From Phaseolus vulgaris (Eukaryota; Streptophyta; Magnoliopsida; Fabales; Fabaceae), in contig NC_023758.2 of NCBI RefSeq assembly GCF_000499845.2, forward strand, positions 32,208,069 to 32,272,068: 64,000 nucleotides of DNA, given 5' to 3'. The translations under genes and the position numbers were made by a program. Numbering within the stretch: position 1 is the first letter of the stretch; the number at the start of each line of letters is the position of its first letter. Shown in pieces: positions 13,972-26,160 of this stretch. A model generated the notes under the pieces. That model made no database searches. It had not been told where the DNA came from and saw only the letters and a program-made list of their open reading frames with translations.

Positions 13972-16064
13972 ATGGCCGGCGCATCAGAAGAGGGACAAGT
14001 CATTGCCTGCCACACCGTTGAGGCATGGACCGAACAACTCCAAAAGGGCAATGATTCCAAGAAACTCGTATGTATCAATCAACTCATTAATCTTTTGCCA
14101 AAAAAAATAAAAATCAACTCATTAATCTTAATTACTTTTAATATATGCATGGATCCATCGATCTCAATTTTTGCTATGATTCTTAATTTGTTTTGTTTTT
14201 GTTGTCATCTTCACATCATGCATTGGACTCTATAGCTTACGTCTCATATATGGCTTTATTAATAAATTGTTTGAAGCGTCATCCTTGGATTTGATCTGAG
14301 CTTAACTTTGCTGTTATTTTATTGTTGTTATATTTTGATTCGGCCTTCATTGGTTTTGAAACTCGACTAAAAGAGTATTCTGGAAAAAAGTTCTGTTTTT
14401 TATTGCTTTGGGGAGAATATATATGTTTCTCTGAATCCAATGAGGACGAAAGAAACTGTGGAGGACTCTACTGATTTTATTTTTAATCATCAATTCTATA
14501 TTAGTTTATTAATACATGCCCTTGTTAATCTTAGGTTTTTCATTGACTGTGTGAAATTGCACTTTTCTTACACTCTGTGTGTGCAGGATTATATAATGAT
14601 TTGTTTTTACTGTTTTTGCACACTATACTCATGAGAATTATAACTTTTTTTGTAAACATGTGAGTTTGGATTTTAAAATTGATTTTGAATTAAATTAATT
14701 GGGTTTTCTGGATCTTGAGTGCTATGTATATCAGATTTACCAAAAAAGTCTTGTGGTAATCAAATTGAATCGTGTACCATTTATGTTAACCTTGCATTGT
14801 AAACACTACTAATCAAACGCTATGGATTAATTTGTTATCAACGGCTTGATATTATTAAGCTTTGAAATCAGTCTTCCTCACTTTGTCTTTTTGCAAGATC
14901 TGTGAGATATAAGAATTGTGGGGGAATTCCATTTATGTAAGAGTTACGATTTTTTCACAACCATAAGGTGATGAGATGTGTGGAGAAGAAAATAAGAAAG
15001 AGAGGAAACGTGGTGAGAGATGTTAAAAGAAGAAATGAAATGGCGACAAAACCTTAATAGTGAATATGAAAATACACTGAAATAAAATATTTCATGTTAT
15101 ATTAACTAATAAAATGTGAGAAACAAAATTCAATTTGAGAAGTTTTGATTTGTTCTGCCGTGGCGGTAGCAGATGACCAGCAATTGAAATTGTTGTCAGG
15201 ATTTGAAAGAGTAATGAACTGTTCGGTTGTTGTTTTTCTGTTTATGAAGTAATCTGCAACAGTGCAATTAAGCAGCATGTATGTAATTTCTGCAGTAAAC
15301 ATGTTAATTACAGACTTGATATATACATATAAACATTATATCTAACTTTCATTCTTTATTTGGTTATTGAAATTTGTTAGTGTATATTATCTGTTAAAAT
15401 AATTATTTCGTTATCATCTGATTCTTCTTGGATAGTCTATTTCAACAGGGTATGGTTCGCCTATACCCTTATATTTTAACATAATCATGCATTGCAAACT
15501 TCAATCTGCAGTACCCTACAAGCAGTTCTAATCATTTACATATGTAGCTATCATTATCATATAACTAATGACAGAACCTGTAAAAAGTTTCATAGATTCT
15601 CTAATTGGAATTGAAAATTTTCACCTTAACAGGTCCAAAATATGTGAGTTTTATCTTATAAAAATGTGTGATATTGTAGTTATATTTCACTGGTAATCAT
15701 GCTATTACATTTGTAATTATGTCAGATTGTTGTGGATTTTACTGCTTCTTGGTGTGGACCATGCCGTTTCATTTCTCCATTCTTGGCTGAGCTGGCTAAG
15801 AAGTTTACAAATGTCGTATTTCTGAAGGTGGATGTAGACGAATTGAAGGTAAAAATAAAATAATCACACAGTTATGTTTATTCGTTTAGAGAATAATGAT
15901 AAATAATTTGTTGATTGCAGAGTGTTGCTGAAGATTTTGCTGTTGAGGCAATGCCAACTTTTGTGTTTGTGAAAGAGGGAACTCTTCTGGGCAAAGTGGT
16001 GGGAGCAAAGAAGGAAGAATTGCAGCAGACAATAGAGAAACATGTGGCTGCATCTAGTGCTTAA
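13972..16064 (+). CDS. h-type thioredoxin
   Basis: A small dithiol-disulfide oxidoreductase of the plant thioredoxin h group, normally cytosolic and reduced by NADPH-thioredoxin reductase. Three exons, 13972-14067, 15726-15848 and 15921-16064, join in phase 0 to give 120 aa, the usual size. The active site is the classical WCGPC (Trp41, Cys42, Cys45) at the start of exon 2, preceded by IVVDFTAS. The cis-proline is Pro85 in [15 protein letters not shown] matches the conserved segment before it. The N-terminus ([19 protein letters not shown]) lacks a transit peptide and starts like subgroup-I h thioredoxins; Cys13 is an extra N-terminal cysteine. Intron 1 is long (14068-15725). All junctions are GT-AG. 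The exact h subtype is uncertain. Confidence 0.96.
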
Positions 16065-17340
16065 TCTTTTCTCATCTCAGTAGTTTACTTTGGTTCCAAG
16101 ACATTTATGCTTTGGTCTTTATATTTTACAACCTTGTACTAGACTTTATTTTGGTATTTTTGCTATTGCACAATGTACCTTTTTACTCTGTCATCTATTT
16201 CTGAATAGCAACTGGTGCTTTGTTTCAGTCTTAAATAATAGTGGATGGTGTTATATCATGAATCATGATTACACAGGCTCTCCTGATTTTACATTGGCAA
16301 TTCTATTGACTGAGATATATTTTTATTTAAAACTTAACATGATTCAATTATAATTGAGTTTGAGAAGAATAAATTATTAAAAAGTTATTTTCAACAAATT
16401 TAAAATAAGTATTTTCAATGTTTATTAATTTTTACATAAATTCTTAAATATTATAAGAATCTCATCTATTTTCGTATCAACATCTTTTACACTAATTAAG
16501 TATCATTAGATGGTGACAGTCCACCCACCCAATATAAACAACTAAGATGTGAAAAATCCAGTAGTAATGATGAGTCTAAGTTATGTGACGTAGAAATGTG
16601 ATGATATATAAATAAGTTAATTATGATTAAGAGTGAGAATCAATAAAAATCTATATTATTATAGTAAACAAGATAATACAATACTAGAGGACTTAATATT
16701 TTAGAGGAAAATGAAAAATTTGATCCACTCATGAAATTGATTTGGAGTTATAAAAAGACGAAAACAATTTCATGATAAATGTGAAAACCCCAATTGTAGC
16801 ATTGACGAGTTACCTTTTTATTCAATAAAAAAAGGTAAACTAAATATCTTATATATTTTTAATATTATGGTTTACTAGTTTCATAAACAATTTTTTTTAT
16901 CGTATTCTATTTATTTAATTCATTATACTTCCCTCTAGATCATCTTTAACTATTATTATATAGTTGTATTGTTATACTACAATAGTTTTTTTATGCATTC
17001 ACATGTGAAATTCGATTCTTTTATTTTTACTTAAAAAATTAAATAAAATGTTTTTCTAAGAAAAAAAATGTGTAGTTTTAGTTAAAAGTTTACTAAATTA
17101 TCTATTTTCTCAACATACTCATCATCATCATTTTCTAACAAAATTACAATATTACGCATTCAATAAGTGCACTACATTCTAATTATTATTAATGCAGGGT
17201 GGAAAAAAAACTTTGCACAAGTAGAAATGCATAGTGGGATCAACGACTTTACACCAGAGTATGTGCATGGTGGGATCTTCACCATTCCACCATAAGAGAA
17301 TGTTATGTAAAACCTTGTATTAATTGCATGCAGGAAAGAA
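16065..17340. other. Intergenic, AT-rich
   Basis: The proximal part is thioredoxin 3' UTR. The rest has no coding signal. Around 17216-17276 two similar copies of about 30 bases ('gggatcaacgactttacacc' and 'gggatcttcaccattccacc') sit next to the copia remnant and may belong to its LTR. Confidence 0.4.
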
Positions 17341-17344
17341 GTGT

Positions 17345-17720
17345 TTTACAAAGAAAAGTAACATGTATAAATAGAGTTGCAGAAAGAAAATAGAGAGCAT
17401 AAAGAGAAGAAAAAACATAAAACATAAAAGGTAAAACGTAAAACAATTATATTTACAATAGTTTCCCTCACCATGGATATCAAGGATACCAAGCTTGGAT
17501 ATTTTTTCAATTTTTTTGGTTTAGGGGACTTGTTAAATATATCAGCAAGTTGTTGAGCGAAATAAATGGGAAGAAGATGAAACAATTTGGCTTGAAGTTT
17601 CTCACGAACAACATGCAAATCGATTTCAATATGTTTCAATAATTTTCTGTTTTCTATTGTGTTCTCTTCATTCGATTTGGTGGAAATAATTATACAGGAA
17701 CTAAATAAACAAACCAAAAA
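17345..17720 (-). mobile_element. Degenerate Ty1/copia fragment (RNase H C-terminus)
   Basis: The minus-strand frame carries LLKHIEIDLHVVREKLQ followed by QQLADIFNKSPKPKKLKK. These are the decayed counterparts of the TKHIEID-HFVREK and QLADIFTKPLP motifs that end the copia integrase-RT-RNase H polyprotein. A TATA-like 'TATTTATACATG' (minus) lies just downstream, as expected where a 3' LTR begins. No RT core or second LTR was found nearby, so this is a short relic. It resembles the copia fragment at the right edge of the window only in these family motifs. Confidence 0.75.
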
Positions 17721-18755
17721 GTCATTTCTTGTCCTATTTTATATAAGAAATAGAATTAAATGGATGCGTCTTCTTTATCATAAACTCATTATTAAAAAAT
17801 TAAGCATTGACTCGTTTTAAAATGTATTAATTCATTATTAATCTATTATGAAATATGAGCCAATATGCATATATTCATTAAGTCTATTGACAATAAAATT
17901 AAATTTATGACATTATTATTTAAAACCGGCTAACTTGGCATATTATTATTTTGTTTCTTACATGGTTTCTAATATAACAAATATTCTCCCAATAAATAAA
18001 TAACTTACGTCTCTTTCAATGAATTTTTATAAAAAATATTTTTAGGAAAAATAAAGTTAAAAATTCCATAAATTCAAATTAATAATAGATATATATTAAT
18101 TCATAAAAAATATTTAATTACTCTCAATTTATACTTTTAATAATTCATATATAAATTAGTTTTAACTTGAGGAGAGGTTTTTTTTTCTCATAAAAATGTT
18201 TAAACGCTCGTCCACGTGAGCCCTAATGCACGGCACTTACAAATCTATGTCTGACAGACATTGGTAGATGGTGCAACATAAAGGCAAAAAGAAAGAATAG
18301 GACACAAAGTGCAAAGAACAATAAACTATTAGTAAACGTGGTTGAGAGAATGGTTACAGTAGGATCCGCTCCTAACTTAAACCTGATTTGGAGTTTAATT
18401 TACCCACAAACTAAAACCAAAAAACTAACATCACACAAACCAAAGTGCCTATGGTTCCCCTGCCTATAGTTAAAACTTTGAAGGCAGGGAACTACTACTT
18501 AAAATTCACACACAAGTGTCCAAATTTTGGACTCTTGGTTTAAAACTCTCTCCTATCCAATAATCACTAATTTATACAATTCCGTTGTCACATCACTCCA
18601 TAAAAATCATAACCCTTGTGCCTTCGGCACCAACACAGAATGTAGTTACTCTCCCCAAAACAACTATGGCACTTAACTTTACCTATACTATTACTGTTCT
18701 TGAGTTTTTCTTGTTAAGTCTCTGCAGATTGCACGTAAAATGTGCTTTTAACCAT
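17721..18755. other. Intergenic, 3' flank of beta-galactosidase
   Basis: AT-rich with no gene seen. A G-box-like CACGTG occurs near 18213-18218. The region next to 18755 is probably the beta-galactosidase 3' UTR. Confidence 0.4.
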
Positions 18756-21503
18756 TCATCCCCTCCACTTGGTTGGAGCGCAAACAGCTTCAACTGTTAA
18801 CCTCTTCAGCACATTTGGACAAGGGTCATGCCCAAAGTTACTGTTTGATACAGTGACCGTGCATCTGGGCTTTCCTATACATTTCTGAGATAAATAACAA
18901 AGAACATTAGTTGTGGAATCTATCGCCCATAGAAAAACTTATTACAAAGTTGATGAGTCGGATTAAGAAATGAAGTTGGGGAGTACCTTCTCTAAGATGG
19001 AATAGGAAGAAGGAGAATGACAAACTCCTTGCTCATAACTTCCACAGGTCCCCAAAGGAGTTCCAAAGCTTGCAAATTTAATGGAAGAGATGGTTTGGCC
19101 AGAACTGCAATGCAAGTGAACTTTGGGGGGATGGAACTCTTCTGATTTCCCATAGCTCTCAATGTGCCAATTCCTAACATTAGACTGGAACTCAGACACA
19201 TCAGCGCAGACACTGCTCACTGATCTCTTTGCAAGTGAAATCTTTGAAGGATCTCCCCCAAGTTCCTCAAAAACAACTAGCAGATTATGATTTGGCTTCA
19301 ACCAAGATCGAGGTACATGGTACCTGAAATATTTAGTGCCAAATATAAGGGACTCTGGCCTGACAGAGCCACGCATTACCTACAATGTCGACAAAAAATA
19401 ATACTTACCACCGCTGGGTTGGTTGGCCACAACCAACCTGGCACTTTGGAGGTCTGAAGGTGCCTGCATAGCTGCAACCCTTGCAATCACCAGCAGCTAG
19501 AGCAGTCCAGTATCTTCCAATGCTCAGTCCATTAATCCATATTTGACCTTTACCCATACCCTCCATGTCCAATGCCAACGGCTCATCTCCATCTGGAGCA
19601 TCAAAATAAGTCTGCAAATATACCAATAAATTTTATCATTTTCTATGGCCAAGAATTGGTTTCCACGAACCTTAAGCACATTTCTGTTTATTTTTACCTT
19701 GTGCCATGTCAGTGGTTGATTTTTGTCTGAAACTAATGCCGACTGCATCCACTCTACAGAAGTGATACCATTTGGAGATGCAAGATTCATGGCCTCTCCT
19801 TTCAGCCCAACCTGTTTAAAAAGTGGGCATGTCTTGATAAAAAAAAAATCCTTTGTAACCAAGACAACTCAATAAACTGAAGTAAGACTAACCAACCTGA
19901 TAATTCCATTTCTGCCAAGATAAATCCCACTTTCCTTGGTCAAGTCCCCGCAGTACAACTGGACCAAGGATTCCTGTGTTCCAAGTCTCAAAATGTCCTC
20001 CCACGTTCTATTACAACACATCCGAAAATAATGATTTAATCATTAACACACAAAAGAATAAAGCCTTTATAATCAAAGCTGAGACAACTATAGGAGAACG
20101 AGTGGACACGGTGACAACTCGCTCGATTAAAAGAAGGTTAGAAGATCTTTCATAAGAAAACTCAAGGAGAAACCATACAAAATAAACAAAAGTAAACCTT
20201 AAACGTTTTTTCTGAAATATTAGCTTTTGACATTGGATTGCATCGATCGATACTTGGATGTTGTAGGATTTTTTCTGGAAAGTAAAGGTGGAAAAAAAGA
20301 GACTTACAGGAAGTCCAACAGCAACACTGAGCAGAGCTATTCTGTTTGTTCCAGCACGGAGGTTTACTGGGCCAATATATCTGAATCTCCTATCCTCCCG
20401 TGTTCCAAAGGCAGAACCTGTTTTCAATCATATTTATCATGCCTCCTTTGATTTGACTATTAACATGGAAAGAAGATCTAGTTAAGAAGGAAGCAGACTA
20501 CACACCTGAAAGTTGACCATTGATAAAAACATGCACGGCATGGCCCGTGGATTGAACAACGAGAGAGGGTAGTTCGCCTCCTCGGAGAAAAGATTCCGAT
20601 GAACCTATATCAACACTAGAAAAATAGACATGAAATAATTAGTAGGGTAAAAATGGTTTCTAAACATTTAGTAGCAGGATCCTATGAGAGATTCCATTAA
20701 ATGTCAAAGTCATCCCATAATGTCAATTCCGTACTAAGTATCTACAAAATTAACCATTTTTTTTTAATTGCCAATGCAAGTAACCTGCTAATTGAAAAAT
20801 GAACATAGAGAATTGTTAAGCAAGAGGACTACATACTGGTCACAATGTCAATATGTGGTGGGTGGAATTAAAACACAAGATTGGCAAAGTGGCTTAATTA
20901 AGAAGCAAGCCTAATCAAATTTAGAAAATCAAGCTTACCTAGTTATATACCAAAGATAATCACTTGTATCCCGTGTTACATTTAGCTGTTCCAGGAGACC
21001 AGAAGCAGTGATTGCAATTGCAGAGCTGTCATCAAGAGAAGAAACGTCTTCATCAAATCTCTCCCATGATAACATATGAGTATTTGTCGGCAGCATTTGC
21101 ATCTGAGATGTTTGTACTCCAACCTAACAGAGGAGAAGATGAATTTAGTGGCTTTATACAATTTAAAATTGTTGAATACCATTGATGACGATATTGAAGG
21201 GGAATAAATTGTGTGCTAGGAAGCATAACGGTGACCCCAGAGTACCAAAGGAATATGATTTTAAATCCCAGACTTTTGTTACATACTTTGGCTGTATTGA
21301 AAACAGCATTTCTGCAATCAGGAAGGATGCTGATGGACCACGGAGGTAAGTTATAGTGCATATTGTTGAACATCACTCTAACAGAAGATTTTGTATCATA
21401 GTTTGAGAGGAATGCGGCACAGTCTCCAGATTTTGTTGAGTATACATAAGCCTGGGAAAAAGAGAATATTCACTAGGGTCGGTAAAGGAAGCTGTGGCAC
21501 AGT

Positions 21504-21550
<47 letters not shown>

Positions 21551-23861
21551 GTTAAACCTGTTGATAGTTCCCCAATGAAGTAACAGCTGGGTCAGTTGAA
21601 ATTAAAGCCGGCTCACACATCTTCATAGCCTTATGAAGATCCTTCAGATGACCATACTTGGGTTGCCTAATCAAACCTATCATTTTTGTTTAACAAATGT
21701 ATTCAGTAAAATAATCAGTAATATAGTATGGGGGTAATGTTGGAACTACGAATGAATGCAGTTAGAGAGTGATACTTCAGACCAGTGAACAAGTGTTTCG
21801 GACGTAAAATTGTTGATATAGATGTAATTGAAGCAGCTAAATAAAAAGGCAGCCATAGCCAGCAGTTACATAAATTACAAAAGTTTCAGTTCTCACCATA
21901 TTCATCCAGTGGAGCATCATAATCATAACTTGTAGTGATGAAAGGGCCTCCAGCTGTTCGGCCAAAATTGGTTCCCCCATGATACTACACGAGCAAAGGA
22001 AAGTTACCAGAGTAAATGCTGTTGTCCCATCTTCATTATCAATTTCTAAATTGAGTTAGTGGATAAGAAAACCAACCATGTAGTAGTTTACAAAAGATCC
22101 TCCTTTCTGTATGAATCGGGCAACTGCAAATGCCAAATCCTGAACAGGTCTTTCATGAATTGAACCTCCAAATTCAGAAAACCTTCATATTTGAGAGTAA
22201 AAATTATACAAGCTCGTTTCTTTAATTCCAAACTTAGAGAGTAACAATAAAAATGATTACCAGCCACTCCAAGCCTCAGTCCAAATTGAAGGCTTATAGG
22301 GTTTATTAGGAGTAAAATAATCACAGTAAAAGCCATTGCATGTGTTTATCTGCCATTAAAAGGAAACAAACAGATATATGAATCACATTCCTGAACATGC
22401 AAGGTTCTTGAATAGAAAAGGTTGGGGCTACAAAGCGTTGGATGCTCATTTTTTATATAATAATAATAGCAACAATAATAATAACAACAACAATAGAATC
22501 AATAGAATCAAAGTACAAAAATGTGTTGATGGTACATTTTGACCTCAGCATGTTATACTACCGTACATAACTTTCAAGAAGAAGGAGGAATGAGAATGCT
22601 CACCACAGGATCTGGTGCGTCATCTTCCTTGCACATCACCCAGGGGACCCCCGTTCCCGTTTCAATAGCCATTTTTGCAGCCCAGTTCACATAATTTTGG
22701 CCAGCAGGTCCAAGTAATTTACTCTGTGCCCCATACTCATTCTCAATCTGAAATAGCATAATGTACATATTTCACTATTATTATAGCCACTTGGTCAGAT
22801 CTAAACTGAAAAGTCTACAGCCAGTAGTGGCTGAAGATAAATACACAAAAAGCAAGTAAGGAATGGAGGCTAAACAACACCTGAGAGAGTATGATAGGGC
22901 CACCCTGAGATTCATAGAGACGTTCACTCTTCATCATTCCCACAATCTTCTCGGTGAACCCTTGCATTGCCCTCTGCAACGCCGTTCACGGGTCATCAAC
23001 AAAACCATTTCAGTTGAAAGAAATTCCATACTTTCCTTTAGTTAGTTAAAGTAATGAAAATCGATTTTGGTGTGTGTACATGCGGGCGCACGCGCTAGAG
23101 AGACTTACCTTGAAAGGTTCATTGTCTGTTCTAAAGCTGATGCCCGGAACATACTTGAGCCAAACAGGAAATCCTCTGCACATTACGAGAGAAAATCATT
23201 AAAGGTATCGAACACGCCCCCACAAGGCCAAAACCTCGGGTTAGAAACAAACAACACAAAAGGGTGTGAAATTTTTTTCAAGGTACCCGAAGTTCCATTC
23301 TGCACAGACATAAGGTCCAATGCGAAGATGAGCATATAGCCCCGCTTTCTGTATTGTCTTCACGAACCTCACCAGATCGTACCTTCCTTCAAAGTTGAAC
23401 TGAAACAAATTGCGTTAATAGAGAACAGAGATAATAAACCTCAATTGCAACAAGAAAAAAAAAATTAAAGAACTGAAAGAGTGTTAGTGAAATACATTGC
23501 CAGGAGAAGGCTCGTGAACATTCCAAAAGACGTAGGTTTCAATGACGTCTAGACCTCCTTCTTTAGCCTTGTAAATCAGATCTTCCCACATCTACACAGG
23601 AAAAAAAAAACAGTAAACAAGGCAAAGTTTGTTTGGCCAAACAAGAAAACAAAATTATAGGAAATGGAAGAAGAAAACTACATCTGGGGTACTTCTGGGG
23701 TAATGTATAGAGCCAGAAAAAAGGAGTCTCCTTTGGCCATTGATGAGAATGGCCTTTCTGTCGTAGGTAACAGTACAGTGAACCCACTCCAGCTGAACAC
23801 CCAACCACAACGCCAAACAAAACAATGCAAACTGCATTTTGGAAACTGAGGTGGTTTCCAT
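18756..23861 (-). CDS. BGAL3: GH35 beta-galactosidase, BGAL3-like, with C-terminal lectin domain
   Basis: A secreted cell-wall beta-galactosidase that removes terminal beta-galactosyl residues from pectic galactan and arabinogalactan. About 19 exons make roughly 840-850 aa, the normal size. Exon 1 (23861-about 23695) has a signal peptide ([19 protein letters not shown]) and then [15 protein letters not shown] and [12 protein letters not shown]. The acid/base Glu is in IENEYG (exon starting about 22747, near residue 187); the nucleophile is in IWTEAWSGW (about 22262-22290, near residue 255). [41 protein letters not shown] and [11 protein letters not shown] are family signatures. Exon 18 (about 19323-18986) and exon 19 (18884-18756) encode the SUEL-type lectin domain ending [16 protein letters not shown]. 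Many cassettes match Arabidopsis BGAL3 closely; BGAL1 is the alternative. No frameshift or lost catalytic residue was seen. A second in-frame Met at 23837 could also start the protein. Confidence 0.95.
21506..21547. repeat. (AG)21 microsatellite in a beta-galactosidase intron
   Basis: A perfect 42-base GA/AG run lies in the intron between the exon coding [20 protein letters not shown] and the next one. It is a likely length-polymorphic marker. Confidence 0.97.
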
Positions 23862-24062
23862 GCTTTCCCCACCACTGACGAAGACAATGGAGAAAGGAGA
23901 ATGCTAAGAGAGAGAGAGAAGAAAGAAAAGGTGGAGTGGGTGTGTTGGTTTGAGTGTATGGTTTTGGTATCCAAGGAGAAAGAGAAAGAGAGAGAGAGTA
24001 GTGAGGTTAATAAACTCACTCTGCCCAGTGTTAAGTGCTGAGTATACCATTTTATACAAGAC
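23862..24062 (-). promoter_or_regulatory. Beta-galactosidase core promoter and CT-rich 5' leader
   Basis: On the minus strand TATAAAAT lies at 24056-24049, about 190 bases upstream of the start codon. It is followed by a CT-rich stretch (GA-rich on plus, about 23905-24000) typical of plant 5' leaders. The transcription start would be near 24020. This is inferred from position and motif only. Confidence 0.55.
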
Positions 24063-25849
24063 GTAACACAAAACAGCTTTTTTTCACAGACTCATTCGTA
24101 GCCACAGGTGTCAAGGACACCGCTGCGAGCGTGGTTCCGTGCGACCAACCAATGCTCGAAAGTAATAATAATAATTATGTAATAATAATGTACCTATCCG
24201 TATGTCTATTCTCTATGCCAAACAACCATAACACAGAGAATGTGATCTAAATAAATACCGCTACGGCAACAACTCTGTAATTAAATGCACGAAATATTCA
24301 ATATTTACAGTTTATTTTAAATTAAACCACTCAACTAAATAAATGTAAGAAATTACCTTTATTATCCAACAAGACTGATTGTAGTAATCTTATTTTCAGT
24401 TGATAAGCAGCAAACCCTGAAGTTCGTTTGGCGCATAAAAAGTGGTGCTGGTTCGTTACCAAATATTAACATCGTGCCGCAATACATGAAACCGTTATTT
24501 CTCATACTATGTTTATCGTGTAGAGCTTAACATAGAATTAGTAATAGTAATACAATAATAGAATACAGCAACAGTGGGTTTGGTTTGATGAGTGAGTGGA
24601 TGAATGCGACATTTATGAGCAATCATGACCCATACATGAGTGGCGATTTCATGTGAACCCAAACCCTTTTTCCTTTACCTTCTTGGTCCTTTTAATTGGT
24701 GATTTCATTTCATGTGAACCAACTGTGAGCCAACCCTTTACCCTATTGTCTTCAGAACAGCTATTTACCACTGTCACAGCTTCACAATGTTGTTGGCCAA
24801 AGCTATATACAACAAAATAAGGAATTACTATAACCATAACACACACAACCCTCTCGCCTTGGATACCATAGAAAAACAAAATCAAGCCTCGCCTTTTTTG
24901 TCAATTTCTTTACACTCTCCACTCATGCCAAATTCCTACTACCTTTACTTTTTTTGTCTCAACTTTTCCGCTAATGACCGAACCCTAAGGAAAAATTAAG
25001 TGAACGACACCACACGAGGACAACCTAACATTGTACTATGAGACATATCATGTAACATATTTCAACTGTAGATTACACAAACTGATACCATGTTCACACT
25101 TATTTTAATTTCAGTCCACTTTCAATATTTATATTCATATTTTATTTATTAACCTCTTATTCACTTGCTTGATAAATAATTTCTTATAAATATGAATTTC
25201 TATTATGTAATTTTCCCAACAATTTCTATCAAAGATTTTTTAATCTCTAATAATAAATAGTTCACTACTTAATATAAGAGGTTCAAGTATGTATTAAATA
25301 ATTTTGTCCATCAAGTCACCATAACCAACCTTAACAAAAAGCAAAAGGCATGTACTAAAGAAATAAAGTAGTCCATTTTTATACGTGAAACGGGGTCGTA
25401 TGGCCAAAAGGGAAAATTAAGCTAAATATAAAAAGGCATAAAATATTCCTTCGTTAATAATTTTGACAAAGTGGTAGTTCTAAGTGAATAAAGAAGTGTG
25501 AAGTCAAAATTTGACTATAATATTCTGTGTTCATGTTGTGAGTCAGTGCACATATTTTAGCAATTCTCTGGTGCTGGGTTACAAAGTGATTCAGAAACAT
25601 CATATGCATCTCTATTAATAAAACAAGAGAAAAGATACAAGTTGATTGAACAGTAACTCAACTTTATGGTATTGAACAAGTTTTATCCACATATTACAAG
25701 AAAATATAATATCCTGCATAACAAAAAAAAAATCCAGCAAAATATGAATATCACCCTATCAACTGGGAACAATTCCTTAAACAGCTATATAAAACACTTA
25801 CACTTTGCTAAATTATTAGATGAACCTAAAAATTATTAACTACTAAATT
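24063..25849. other. Intergenic, upstream of beta-galactosidase
   Basis: No gene or named element was seen. Frames between 24649 and 24999 look like chance open frames. The composition becomes steadily more AT-rich toward the palindromic element at 25.85 kb. Confidence 0.4.
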
Positions 25850-26160
25850 TTATGATACATATTAAAAAAGAATTATTAAAAAAAATTAATTTTAAAAACA
25901 AAAAATAATTAGTTATTATATTGACTAAATTAAATATTATTTTAAAATTTTAAAAATTATTAGTATTTAAAATAGTTTCTATTATTAGCTACTAAAGTTT
26001 TATGATACTAATTTATAAACAAGTTTATAAATTTTATTAATAATATAAATTATTTTATATACCAATAATTTTTTTTAAATTTTTAAAATAATATTTAATT
26101 TAATATAATGATTAATTATTTTTAAAATTGGTTCCTATTTAATGAGTTTTTATAGTGTTA
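25850..26160. mobile_element. Palindromic MITE-like element (copy 1)
   Basis: The segment is a long imperfect inverted repeat. The left arm around 25900-25985 (ttagttattatattgactaa, attaaatattattttaaaat) is matched in reverse complement by the right arm around 26045-26130. The centre holds 'ttagctactaaagttttatga'. Its size and AT-rich hairpin form match short non-autonomous DNA transposons. Related elements occur at 47.4 and 48.1 kb. The ends are approximate and no target duplication was assigned. Confidence 0.55.
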
